Shown in pieces: positions 1 through 13,235 of a stretch of DNA of 64,000 nt. This stretch comes from Guillardia theta CCMP2712. Lineage: Eukaryota; Cryptophyceae; Pyrenomonadales; Geminigeraceae. A program made the translations under genes and the position numbers. The notes beneath the pieces are model-generated. The model ran no database searches and was not told the DNA's origin. It saw only the letters and a list, made by a program, of their open reading frames with translations. Location: NCBI RefSeq assembly GCF_000315625.1, contig NW_005434608.1, forward strand, positions 169,846 to 233,845, in the 5' to 3' direction. How positions within the stretch are numbered: the stretch's first letter is position 1; each line of letters begins with the position of its first letter.

Positions 1-1
1 T

Positions 2-1621
<1,620 letters not shown>

Positions 1622-2209
1622 ACATGTCCCTTTACCAACCCGATGCCGTCGTTGCATGGCCAATGCCTTCTATCTGAAATCCACGTATACTTTTGCCATT
1701 TTTTCCTTTCAATGAAGTTTGAAATGGAGGAATGGAGGACTCTACAACAAGAAGGACTCCTGCCTATCAAGCGAACTATCTCTTATTATCAAATCAACAA
1801 TCTACTTCGAACGAGCATTAAACAACATCCATTGAGAAGTTTCGGATCCATCATCACCGACTCTCCGGTCAACCCTTCCCTGTGGTGTTTGCGACCATTT
1901 ACAACGATGGGATCAAATCTGGTCGATAACCGCAGCAAGACACATCACCTACCAACAGCGAGGAACAAGCATAGTCAGGTTGTCTTGAACCCACAGAAAC
2001 GAGAAGCGGGGTAAGGTGCGGAGGGCAGAAGCATGCTCGACCATAGACGAGGAGAAGCAAGGATGAAGAAGGATGGAGGAAGGAGTAGGCGAAGGAGCGG
2101 GAACAGGAGCGGGTCGGGCGGGAATAGCAGGAGCAGGAGGCGCAGGAGGAGCAGGAGCAGGATGAGCAGGATGAGCAGGAGCAGCAGGAGCAATAGAGGT
2201 TGAAACTCA

Positions 2210-2985
2210 CCAACGCTACGTCCAGTCCTGGCGCCACCTCTATCATATACATCTTGTCCTCAGTCGGGATGTGCCTTGTCGACAACTTCCTGCTCTGCAT
2301 GCACTTCATGTCAGACATCGACCCTGCTAAGACAAGATGCTGAGCTCACTGCTCGGGCTACTCGTCGTCCTCCCTCCTGCGAGCAATCCTCGATGTAGTA
2401 CTCCTTGGCCTGTAGGCTGCCTCGGACCGCTAGAATGGGAGCGGGGAACGAGATTTCATCGGTCATGGAGGGGAAGGGCTCTGGCAGGATGTTCACGAGG
2501 AGGAGGCCCGAATCATCAGTCCTTCCTCTCCCTTCCTTCCTCGCAACTCGTGCGCGAACTCGGTCTGACACGAGAAGAAACCACTCGTCGGAGGATGGAG
2601 AACGCCTGAGGATATGCTGGGGAGGAGGGTTTCAGGGGCAAGAAACTATACAGGCTCCCACTTACCGCATGATCAAGGCCTCCAGGAAGCATCAGTTTCC
2701 CTGTATCTCCTCCAACCACGAGGAACAGACTTACACCATTGATATCCTTCACCATCTTCGGCTCCTTTCCCCTACCGATCCCTTCCTCCCACATGCAAAA
2801 CATCGGCGCGTCATTGATGAAGTGAACTCTGGTGTCCTGCAAGGCTGTGATCCTTCTGAGAGGCATGCGTACTTCGATGTCGTCTCCTTCCTCCCCCCTC
2901 CTCTCCCTCTCTCGGCCACAGCACGCGCTGCTTCCTCCCTGCCCCATCACGCCATCGTACGCCTCGATCCGAAATGGCCTGCGGA
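2210..2985 (-). CDS. Hypothetical protein, exon structure incomplete
   Basis: Three blocks on the minus strand read as exons. Block 1 runs down to 2666 (gtaagt donor) and contains FRIEAYDGV and VHFINDAPMFCMWEEGIGRG and SLFLVVGGDTGKLMLPGG. Block 2 (about 2380-2500) contains PSMTDEISFPAPILAVRG and AKEYYIEDCSQE. Block 3 (about 2213-2327) contains STRHIPTEDKMYMIEVAPG and ends at a gtgagt donor. The codon quality is better than in the opposite strand, but the phase between blocks 2 and 3 does not match with any GT donor I can find, and neither the start nor the stop is certain. I recognise no family. It could be a decayed gene, a gene with a non-GT donor, or one with an assembly error. Confidence 0.35.
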
Positions 2986-3225
2986 CACTTCAAGGGGACT
3001 GAGCACGGGGTAGGGGTTGTCGAATACTAGGGTGGGGTCCACTCTGAAGTGGGTTATCAATATAAAATGGACTGGATAAATACGGGTAGGGTGGTCCAAA
3101 TTCATGTTCAACCATTGAATAAAGGGGTGGTGTCAACAGCACCATATGCTAGGAGGGGGTGGGGGTAGGTGGGAGGAATCCGTGACCAGTGTAGATGGGG
3201 ATCCAGAGGCAGCGGCCACAGTACA

Positions 3226-4983
3226 ATGCAGGCTACGAAGAGGGGAGGGAGAAAGATTCTTGTAAGCGCGCTGGTGGCGATGGCGATGTGCCGAAGCTTC
3301 GCCGGCGCCATCCATACAACTCCCGCCGGCTTCATGGCGCCTCCAGCGTTGAGAGCGATCGGAGCCGAGGGGAAGCATGTAGTTTGCCACCTGAAGAAGA
3401 AGGATCCAGGGCCGGGTACAGGAGAGGTGCTGGAGAGCCAGGCGGACCTGCTGACTAGGAGGAGGCTTCTGAGTGCTGCTGCTGGAATCTTGATCCTCCC
3501 TGTCCTCGACATGTTCTTCGGTGCCAAGGCAGCGCATGCGGCTGCAGGCACAGCCAAGGGGGAGCGGGGCCCTCCTGCGGACCTTGGCGAGGTCCTCAAG
3601 AAGGCAGCGACTAGGGCCATAGGAGGAGGAAGGTCGGGAGCAGCAGCAGGCGTCTTGCAAGTCCTGTCGCTCATGTGGCTGAGGACGACGATGAACTACC
3701 AGTACAGGTATGGAGGGAGCATGTCCGAGGTCATGGCGAAACTGTACAAAGAGGGAGGGGTAGGAAGGTTCTACCGGGGGGTAGGATTCGCGCTGCTCCA
3801 GCAGCCCCTCTCTCGCTTCGGAGACACAGCAGCGAACGCAGGCATGGTGGTCCTCCTCGAGAGCTTCGACAGCACACGGGAACTTCCTCCCTTCGTCAAG
3901 ACTGTCTGCGCAAGCGCTGCAGCTGCCCTGTGGAGGATATGGTTGATGCCTATCGACTCGTTCAAGACGAACATGCAGGTGTGTGGGTGGCGATGAGCAA
4001 AGTCAGGAGGAGGAGGAGGAGGAGGAGGAGGAGGAGATTGAAAGGATGGAGCAATCCAGCAGCAGTAGCAGCATCTGCAGATGACATCACATACAGGTGG
4101 AGGAGGAAGGTTTCCAGAAGCTCCTTGCCAAGATCAGAGCTCGTGGTGTTGGAGTTCTCTTTGAAGGAAGTGCAGCAACGCTCGGAAGGTACGGAAGGAG
4201 CAGTACAGGAGGCAGGGGTAGCTGACAGGATAAGCGAGAGTAAGAGAGGCAGCAAGGAAGTGGGCTCCAGGGTGTTGCAGCAAGGACAGATGCTGGAGAG
4301 GAAGGAGAGTCGAATGACGGGAGAGTAGAGGAAGCAAAAGTCTTACTCTCGTCCTTGCAGCTCGTTCGTCGGTCACTATCCTTGGTTTGCCACCTTCAAC
4401 ACGCTACAGTCCATGATCCCCCAGGCTGGTGAGTGGAGGAAACAGGGGATGAGGGCAGCGGCTGACGTTTGTAAAGATAACAACCTGGCTGTCAAGCTCT
4501 TGAGGAACGCTTGGATCGGACTCTGTGCGTCAGGTGAGCTTGCTCCTCTGCTGGGCAGGTTCCCTTGACAAGCCGTTGGCAGCGGTTTCGGACTGCTGCT
4601 CTAACTCTCTCCGTGTCATCAAGACGACCAAGCAAACGTCACCGCAGCGAATCTCCTACGTCGAGGCTGTTCAGGTTCGGAGGAAGCGGGAGAGAAGAGG
4701 GGGCTGTTGGGACGAGGATGACGACGAGACGAAGGAGGAGGAGCTGGGATGGTGGTTGTGGTAGACGAGGAGGAGGAAGCTGTTCAGAAGTGCTGACTCG
4801 ATTCTCTCAGAATGTGATGCAGGTGGATGGTATCAAGGGGCTCCTTGGCCGCGGCCTCGGCACTCGTCTTGTTACCAACGGCCTCCAGGTACGGAACATG
4901 CCGGCATCTTGACAGTGACTGGGGGAGAGCAGGGGATGCTGTTCTCTGTGGTCTGGCGCTTGTTCGACGAGTACTGGAAGTGA
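3226..4983 (+). CDS. Mitochondrial-carrier-family protein with plastid-type targeting signals
   Basis: Predicted small-solute transporter of the SLC25/MCF fold; the substrate cannot be read from sequence. Exons 3226-3978, 4097-4188, 4361-4428, 4477-4533, 4583-4674, 4811-4888 and 4933-4983 give 396 aa. The N-terminus has a hydrophobic signal (ILVSALVAMAMCRSFAGA), a transit-like stretch, then RRRLLSAAAGILILPVLDMF...AKAAHAAAG, which resembles a twin-arginine thylakoid signal with an AxA site. Carrier features follow: RTTMNYQYRYGGSM, GRFYRGVGFALLQQPLSRFG, the signature LMPIDSFKTNMQV (PxDxxK), a third-repeat variant AVSDCCSNSLRVIKTTKQT, and the closing GLLGRGLGTRLVTNGLQGM. The third repeat was placed by using the 49-nt intron 4534-4582 rather than a 25-nt alternative, because it restores the expected carrier alignment. 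ATG 3169 is an in-frame alternative start. Confidence 0.85.
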
Positions 4984-5091
4984 GCAACTCCGGCCTCCTC
5001 GCCCCTCCCCCTCCTCCTCCATCCCTCCCACTGTTGAGAGATTCTTGAGACTTTTCGTTGAGAAGAAGTGATGTTATTCATACTGTACATG

Positions 5092-8000
5092 TCATGACGT
5101 TTTGGACTCGGCGAGCGGGCGGATTCCTGCGGGGTCCTCGTCAGTGTCCTTCCTAAAAGTGTCCGACTGAGAAGAGAACGCACGGGAGCTATCCGCTGCG
5201 AGCCAGACGTCGTAGCGGATGGACCATCCTTTGAAGTGCACGAGCACCCGCTGAAAGGCGACTGTCAGCTCCGAGGAGATGAGATGGGGTGTGGAGGGGG
5301 AATAGCGCGCAGGATAGCAGATGAAGGCAAGGGGGGAGGAGAAGGAAGAGAGGGAGCGGGAAGGAGGAGTGAATAGGAGGAGGAGCAAGAGGGAGGAGGA
5401 CCTGCGTCCTGAGGCTGTTATCTATGCTCTTGATTTCTGCCTGGTAGAAGGCTCCACGATCTTCACATTCGACGTTCTGCCCAACGAAGAAGCGACTCTT
5501 GGAAGTCTGCGCAATGGATCACAAGGGGGATGAACAAAGTGGAGGAGAGGATGGAGGGAAGGGAAGGGAAGAACGAAGGCTAGAAGAAACTGAGAATGAA
5601 AGGAAGGAGAGAAAGGAAGGATGAAGCACTGAGCTCCAGGAGGAATTCCTGACCTTGTGCTCGAACCGGCTGAGGTAGATCTCATCCCTGGTATCCTTGT
5701 CGGTGATCCCAGGGATCGAGCTCCTCCTCGACCCGCTGTCTCCTACGCTCTCCGCGTCCACCTCCCTCTTTCGCGCCTTCTTGCCTGAGCTCTGCGTTTC
5801 CTTGACAGCCTCCTCGGCCTCTCGCCCTGCCCCTTCTCCTTTGCTTCTGATCTTGGTGTTCTTGATGTGTGTGAACTTGTATCCCCTCCTCTTCTTCTTC
5901 CCGCGCGCTGAAGGAGGTTGTGCCTCGCGACTCTTGCTCTCCTCTCCTCCTGCCTTCCCATCGCTTCCCGCCGTTTTTGCAAGCTTGTAAGGACGCACGT
6001 GATCGCTCGATCCGCTCGACCGCGCGATCGCTAGCTTCGCGTCCTCCTCTCGCTTCTTCGTCTCCTCCGCATCCCGGCGAATTGGCGGCCTTCCCCTCTT
6101 CCGCTTCAGCGGCTCCTTCCGCAGGATGATCGGATCCTTGTGCCTTCCCTTGCTCCTGATCGCCACCACCTACACACAGATCAACCTCACACTATGTATG
6201 CAGGAGGGATTTAAGTAGGAGGGGGGGGAGGGGGTGGGGGGCGTTACCTGCGGCATGGCCGAGCACAAGTGGCACATGTAGTTGTAGTCCGTGTCGTAGC
6301 AGATGTCACGAGCCTCGATCGCCTCATCGAAGCACACGAGCGGGTCCTCCCGCATGCAGCAAGTGTGCTGCCAGCTACAGCACCACTCGCAGAAGCACCA
6401 CTTGCAATCCCACAGCATCTCCTCAGGTGGGTGGTTCTCCCGGCCACACCGGCACACCACCGGGCACGCGAACTCCCAGTCGTACTTGTTGCACTTGCCG
6501 TCGGCGCATCTGCTGTTGCACTTGTGCGAGGCAGCCTGACCGGTCCAGTGTTAGGAGAGAGGAGGGGTGGAAGGCGGGTTGAGGCAGGATGTCAAGCAAC
6601 AGCCAGAGAAAGGGGGAGAGAACGAGAGGCATGCAGGTTGAGGTAGAGGCGCGGAGGAGAGAGGAGGAGGGAGGGGAGCGAAGAGGAAGTGAGGGGAGGG
6701 GAGGGGAGGGGAGGAAAGAAGGAACTTACAGCATCGGCTGCGTCATTCAGATTTCTCCTCTGACGTGCTGTCAGCTCACGGACAGAGTCTTCCGTCTCCT
6801 CCGAAACGTGATGGCTCGCCCTCTTCATCGCCTTCCACAGCTTCGATTCTTCCCTCCACTCCTTGCTGCCTCCCCGCTGTATCTCGTCCTTGGGCGAGGC
6901 TCCGTTGGTCGACCTGAAAACCTGCCTAACACTTCCACTGCTGCCGCCAAGGCGGTGCAGCAACGCATCAGCCACGTCCAAGATTCTTCCTCGCACAGTC
7001 GCTGGCGCCGGATGCGCCTTCTTCAGGCTCTCCGACTTGATGAGGAGCTGCCGTACCAGTCTGTGGATCATCATCATCGTGGAGAACTTGCCGTGACGCA
7101 TGTCGTTGAACTGCAGGTGGAGGTCGTTGAGCAGCGTGCATAGGTGCGCGCACTCGTTCAGGGTGAACTCGTGCTTATCCTCGTCCACGTTCACCAGGGG
7201 GTCTTCCTCGAGGGTCTCCTCCCGATGCTTGCTGCTCGACTTACTCTTCCCACTCCCGGCCTTGTCCTTGGAGTACTGTACCATGAAGATCGACCCCATC
7301 TCACTGTTCCGCTGCATGTACTTGTTCATCGCCTCAACTGCCCGCTGGTGCCTTTCATGGCTCTGGATGGTCAGCTCTCGGCTTATCCTCCTCCCCTCCG
7401 AGCGCGAAGGCCCGCTATCAGCAGGGGGAGTCACTTCAGCTCTCGCCCTCTTGCTCGTTTCTGGTCTGCTCGGAGTGGCTGATGACGTCAGTTTCGCATC
7501 TCCTCCCGACAAGGCGGCTTCCAGCGCTCGAAGCATCAGCCCTCCTGGGAACTGCGGGACGTGCCGCAACGACATGTCAGGCCCGAAAAGCGACCGGGGA
7601 AGACTCCTATCCTGCTCCCCATCCTCGTCCCGACGGGCGTTGCTGTCCCAGTCCGTGATGATCCCCTCCTGCTTAGCAACGTTCAGGAGCTTCGCATACC
7701 ACGAGTCGAGCTGTGCAGGAGTGGGGCAATGTTGATGCAGCGGCCGCATGTGGAAGATGTAATCGTGATGCAGATCGTTGGGCGGCATGCTCCATATAAA
7801 AAGGGCTTCGAACCCTCGCTTCTTCACAGCATCCAGGTATCCAAGTAGAACTCTGCGGACAACCTCCTTCCTCTCTCGGGTGCACTCTTCAGGGTCTGAG
7901 CAGGTGCTACTGCTGCAGACATCCCTCCCCCGCAGGCAGCACGAGGCCTTGTGGTAAAGCTGGACGGAGTCGATGTAGGAGATGTAAGCCTTGTTCTTGT

Positions 8001-9392
8001 TCGGCTCGGGAGCGTCTGATCCAAACTCTGCCACCACCAGTCCCAGAAATGCTACATCGGTTTCGTCCTCACACTCAACGAAGCACATGATGTTCTTCAG
8101 CAGGTATGGGAAGTTCTGTTTGCCGAAACGTGCAGTGAAGCCTGGCGTGCTCTCCTGCATTCTCTTCACGTTGCTGACCGTCCTGATGATCACAGGGCAG
8201 CTCTTCTCCAAGCCCTTGAACACCTTCTTCGCCACATAGCTCTGCATGTGCTGCGACAGGGGGCTCTCTTTCATGTCCCTTGCCCTCAGGTTCAGGTACA
8301 GGCAGTTCAGCTGTGGTTTCGCTAGCGAGTTCCACTTGTCTTGACAGTCTCTGTGGATGCATCGAGGAGGAATGTCTCCATACATCTCCCGATTGTATCG
8401 AACGCAACGGTCGTGGTACTTCCTGCCGCAGAAGGGGCATTCGCACATAGATTCCACATCTTGCTCCACCACTTTGGAAGTGAACTCCGTTGCAAGTATG
8501 ACCTTCGATTTCGCCTCGTCCGGGGGGGCAGCAACCTTGGCTCCCTCTGTCTCTTCCTTGGGAGGAGTGTACATTCCATCACGTTGAACCACCTGGACGA
8601 GAAGGAGTCACATAAAACAGCAACCCTGCCTAGACGTCCTCAAGGGGCTTCTAACCTGGAAGCAATAGATGCACATGTTGACGATTGACACGGGGTGACC
8701 AGGCTCGTGCTCGGGTGGATCGCAATGTTGCCAGAAGGGCCACCCTTGCTTGATAATACCCTCACACCTGTTTGTCAAGAAGTGACTTTGGGTTCTGATT
8801 GAGAGGTCAAGTGGTCTACAACCTGCTACATATGAGTGCGATGGTCTTGGCGTTTCCAAGTTTCTTGGCAGGGTTGAAGCACATAGCACAAGGATCTTTC
8901 CACTCATCCTCGTTGCTGTCTACCTTGGTATTCCGCGTTGAGATCCGTTCAGTGGAGGCGACAACCTTGGTTTCCGCTGCAGACTTACTCTGAGAGCACC
9001 GTCAGGCATAAACATGCAACAAGCGCCGGAAGAGCGTCTGCACCTCATCATCGCTGCTCCAAGTCGGAGATAACCTATCGGTCTGACGACGAATTCTCTT
9101 TCCACTCCCAACAAGTACCTGAAAGAAGCTGTGAGTCGATATAAGGCATTCAGAGGGTGAAGATACCTCCTTCATGGGGTCACTGCCGGGCAAATATCGC
9201 TTTACACTTCGCCGAGATCGTTTCCTTTCACGAGGAGGCTTCTTAGGAGAAAAGGATGGCCTCTTCTTGGCACGTTTCGGTCCAGAATTCTCGTATTCGC
9301 CTTCGCTCTCGTCATCCACTTCCCCACTACTTTCTTCCTCTTGGTCCTCATCACTTGAATCGTCATCCTCATCATCGTCGTCCTGATCATCA

Positions 9393-9425
<33 letters not shown>

Positions 9426-10786
9426 CCATTGTCCTCCTCCTCCTCTTCCTCCTCTTCATTCCTGCTGCAAGATTCCTCACTGCTATTTTGCTCTTCCTCG
9501 TGCTCGCTCTCATCCTCGCCATTGTCCTCTTCTTCATCCCTTGAGCGACTTCGGAGTTTCGCGCTCCGAGCAGGTCGCTTAGACTTTCTTTGTTTCCCGT
9601 TTTCACAAGGCAAGCGAGAATATGCCTCTCTCACTTTCTCTTGCTCTCCCTCAATCTCAATGAATCGACGCATGGACTTTACAAACGCAGCAGGATACCA
9701 TCCTTCCTGAAGTTCTTGCAAATCAGATGGTGTTCATAAAAGAAGGGAGTTCAAACCTCTCCTGTATCCAAGCGAAGCAATACCCATCCCTTAACCTCTT
9801 CGACAAGCATGGTACAGCTCACTCCCGACTGATCCGACTATTACGCAAATAAAGCACAAGTTTCAGGAGCTTACTTCAAGTGAAAGAATATCTTCATCTT
9901 CATCAAGATACTTCTTGATGGTCTGACAACAAAGTCATTGCCATCATGCTTGATTTCATCAGCCAGACATGTTCAAATTTACCTTTATCCGGCTTACTTG
10001 CGTCACGGTAACAGGAAACCATGACTTCTTTGGAAGTGTGATGTTTTTGTAAACCTGAAGTCGAAACATTATTGGGAGAACATAACGATTGACTTTTAGA
10101 CTGAATACTTTAGATCTCGGCAAAAAACCTTGGTGACCTTCAAGAAAACCACCTTTTGGTTCAATATCCTTTGAACAGTACCACTCTTTGCCTCTGATTT
10201 CGTACCTAGAAATTTGCATAAGACTGATAGTCGGTAAAGCGGTCAAAGACTCACTCGTTCCCTATCGTCAGAGAGTCAATACTTGTCCTTGATGAGTCTA
10301 TTTCGATCAAGCGAAAGCCTTTGACATCTCTCCACTCATTGTCCACAATAATGCAGAAACCGTTGCATTTCCACTGCAACGACGGGCTTTCAGAATTCTG
10401 CCCATCCTGCTCGCCAAAATGGAGTGATTAGACACAAGAGCGATCGTACATCATCATGTGCTTGCCACCTTGGATTTCGTCGAGGAGCTTCTCTTGGTAA
10501 AGGTCGCTCCTTCCCAACAGAAAACCTCCACTTCCGAAGACCGTGTCTTCCCCTTGGAACGCATGGGTCGCTTGATATCCTCTTGCCCAGATTCATCACC
10601 GCTAGAGGCATCCTCTGATACATCCTCTGAGGCAACATACTCGCTGTCTGCCTCGCTCTGACTCTCTTCACTACCACTCTGTTCTGACGACCCAGAACTG
10701 ACCTCCTCTTCACTTGAATCTCTCTGCGAACGCCTCGAGGCTGGCCTCCTCGGCACACTCGATCTCTTCCTCGATCCTCGAGCCAT
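5092..10786 (-). CDS. p300/CBP-type histone acetyltransferase with PHD finger and C-terminal Tudor-knot
   Basis: Nuclear lysine acetyltransferase acting on histones. Fourteen exons (10469-10786, 10255-10406, 9998-10205, 9875-9922, 9757-9828, 9167-9706, 9044-9118, 8823-8989, 8656-8767, 6730-8592, 6248-6535, 5654-6169, 5402-5506, 5092-5250) total 4623 nt, or 1540 aa. Order: Ser/Asp/Glu-rich N-terminus; an SH3/Tudor-like patch (VKGWVLLRLDTGEEGWYPA, about 250-275); a very acidic tract (about 310-400); a Cys cluster with CAMCF...CSRC...HCDPPEH...CIYC (about 505-562); the KAT11 HAT domain (from about 575) with CECPFCGRKYHDRCV, AYISYIDSVQLYH, GYLDAVKKRGFEALFIWSMP and DYIFHMRP; a PHD-like finger (about 1195-1275); an AT-hook-like KRKRGRPPIRR (about 1300); and a Tudor-knot/chromo-barrel (about 1460-1515) with VGQNVECEDRGAFYQAEI and VLVHFKGWSIRYDVWL. 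No bromodomain, KIX, ZZ or TAZ domain is seen. The donor of the seventh exon could instead lie 29 nt further on. Confidence 0.88.
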
Positions 10787-12449
10787 GTGTCCTATCTCCG
10801 AACAAGGATTCACTCAGGACCTCGTTGCACCTACATCTTCCAACCTGCCTCCCCCATCACGCCAAATTGAAAAATGCGGCAAGATGACGCTCACCTGCGA
10901 GATCTGGCAGCCCAGGCACTCGACATTTTGGATGCTCTTACCAGAGGCTCGAATCTAACGTAACCTATTCGTCGGGTGACAGAAAAAACCTCCTCATGGT
11001 CAATCAAGCAGCCTGCCCAGGCATGTCATCATGTTAGAATCAGGCCGCTCTGAATTCTATCTGTCGAATGGATGAACATGTTGATATCCACTACACATAT
11101 TTAGGAGCCATAAGCCTGAACAGTGGAGTACACATCCTCAAAAGCTTCATCATCTCCATTGGCTATCGAGCACCTTGCACAAGTCGCCGCTGAGCCCTTA
11201 GGAACAACAATCCACCCGATGGTGCGGAACTTCACATCACATCTAGACCAACAACAAGCAGCATATCTCGCCCAGCATTCACTCTCATCTCAATCCCTTC
11301 CTTCATATTTGCCATTCTTCACTCATTCACGCAACCCGCCATCGCAGCTCACTCCCGCCCCGCCCCCTGTGCCTCTGCCGCATCAAAAATCCCATCTAGG
11401 AAGGACCATTCCTGCACCACCCCTACCTTATTCACCCCTACCCCCATTAACATGTTTCAAAACCAGGTGTGATCAGCGCTCGAGTTTGTTGTTTGACTAC
11501 CCCCCACCCCACGGAAAATTCGAAATCGACACTATCACCTTTGTCCCACCCCGACCACCCCACCTCATGAAACCTCATTCTAGATACCCCCGTCTCAAGG
11601 AAATTTGGGTACCTACCCTTTTATCTATGGAAGGGTTACCCGTACCGGTACATGGAATATCCAAGATGGAATTGTTGAGATGCGAGCAGTAAAAGGTATG
11701 TATCTCATACCATACCCCATTTTACTTATTACTATATCTATGATATTTTCTAAGTGTACGGTATGATAGAATCAACAATTATCCTACTGCAAGTGTACCC
11801 CACCGTCGATGGTAAGTACCCGCCCTCGCACTTCACACCCAACTCAAAATACTACCCTACCCCTCAAATCCATGGATAAAATATACCCTACCAGGTTCTC
11901 AAAACAATTTCAGTGCGGGGTCCTTGTGGCTGAGAGAAGCACTACCCCACCCAATTTTATAATCATTTGATATTCATATTCCAAATTTTGATTTCAAATT
12001 TCAAACTTCAAAATGAAGAAAGTAATATTTGGTTGGAAATTCAATTGTCAACCAGGAACGGGTCAGAGAGTGCTAACGAGAGAGCATGCACAAGCTTTTG
12101 GGGTCAAGGAGAAGGGCGGAAAGCGGCAGAGGCGATGGAGCTATGCATACATGCCAATGGAGTGATAAGACAAGTCACAAAACAGGCAGAGCAGAGTAGA
12201 AAAAGGGAAAGGGCCTGACACAGCAAGGCAGGGCAGAGCAGAACAAAGAAGGGCAGGGCATGTTTGGCATGGAGGGGCAGGTCACGGTAGGGCAGGTGGG
12301 AGTGTAGGCTAGAGACTGGTTTACAAAGAACTCATTCAATCATGAAAAATGAACAGAGTGCAGACGGTCTGAATGGCCTATTTGATCAGGATCCTGCCTT
12401 GGCTATGTCATAACGTTTGGCACCGCCAGGTTTATTTCGGAGAGGAGAT
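10787..12449. other. Non-coding stretch with CCCTACCC/GGGTAGGG-type words
   Basis: No supportable gene. From about 11380 to 11960 the plus strand is studded with ACCCCTACC, CCACCCC and TACCCC words, and 12060-12310 has purine-rich imperfect repeats of the ggcagggcag type. An open frame at 11123-11692 is proline/leucine-rich, has no recognisable domain and runs into the same word-rich DNA, so I leave it out. The part near 10787-11000 probably holds the promoter of the acetyltransferase gene, and the last 150 bases that of RPB10. Confidence 0.5.
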
Positions 12450-12958
12450 ATGATTATTCCTATTCGATGCTTTACGTGTAACAAGGTGAGGCTTGTTTGC
12501 GTCAAGCTTGGGTTATGATTGTGTAATTCCCTTGACAAAACAGACCATTGGGCACATGTGGCGAAGATACCTCGAAATCCTGGAAAACTACGATAAGGAA
12601 GATGGAGCCGAGGTGCATTTCAGATCACTCCGCGACTTCTCGAATGACTGTCGAACTCCAGGTGAAAGCTTTCGAGGAGTTGGGGCTGAAGCGATACTGT
12701 TGTCGAAGTAAGTTGCATGTCCCATCTTTCATCCGCTGAGTTGACAAGAAACATAACCTAATTTTTGATTGATTTTCTGTTTGCTCTGCTTATCAGTGCA
12801 CATGAATTCTTCATTGATTTGGAATTTTTAGGAATGTTGCTTACACATGTTGACTTGATCGAAAAGCTCATGGTTTACAACCGTAAGTTACTGCTCGCAT
12901 GTTTTCTGTAGCTAAAAACATTCGCACAGCTCTTGAAAGCACAAACCTCGTGGAATGA
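12450..12958 (+). CDS. RPB10: DNA-directed RNA polymerases I, II and III subunit RPABC5 (RPB10)
   Basis: Small zinc-binding subunit shared by the three nuclear RNA polymerases, needed for core assembly with RPB3/RPB11-type subunits. Five tiny exons (12450-12485, 12544-12612, 12662-12707, 12832-12882, 12930-12958) give 76 aa, close to the usual 67-71. The diagnostic features are MIIPIRCFTCNK at the start (first CxxC zinc pair), TIGHMWRRYLEIL, the second pair in LGLKRYCCRRMLL, THVDLIEKLMVYN and the C-terminal NPLES. The first exon codes for only 12 residues, so a scan for open frames alone misses the start. ATG 12450 is preceded by a purine-rich ggagaggagat context. The upstream neighbour is non-coding repeat-rich DNA. 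Confidence 0.95.
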
Positions 12959-13235
12959 GACTTGGCGGTCTATAGAAATCTAAATCTTATATTTACCTGT
13001 TAACCTGACTGATGAAACAATATGTATGAAATTGAACTGAGAAAGGCAAAACGCAATTCCTGATTGAAAAAGCTTTTTAGACTCAAACAGTGGTTTGGCA
13101 TGGTGCACAGTATCGTTTTATGCAGGAGAAGTCTCAGTATTTAATGTTTGGTCTCTAATTACAAATTCATTACATTGCAGCGCTATATATGTGCGGACTC
13201 CACGGAACTGATTTTTCAAGCTGAAGCACTCAAGA

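Noticed and set aside
11123-11692. 189-codon plus frame rich in Pro and Leu
   Set aside because: It runs into CCCTACCC-rich non-coding DNA, with no domain and no plausible splice partners.
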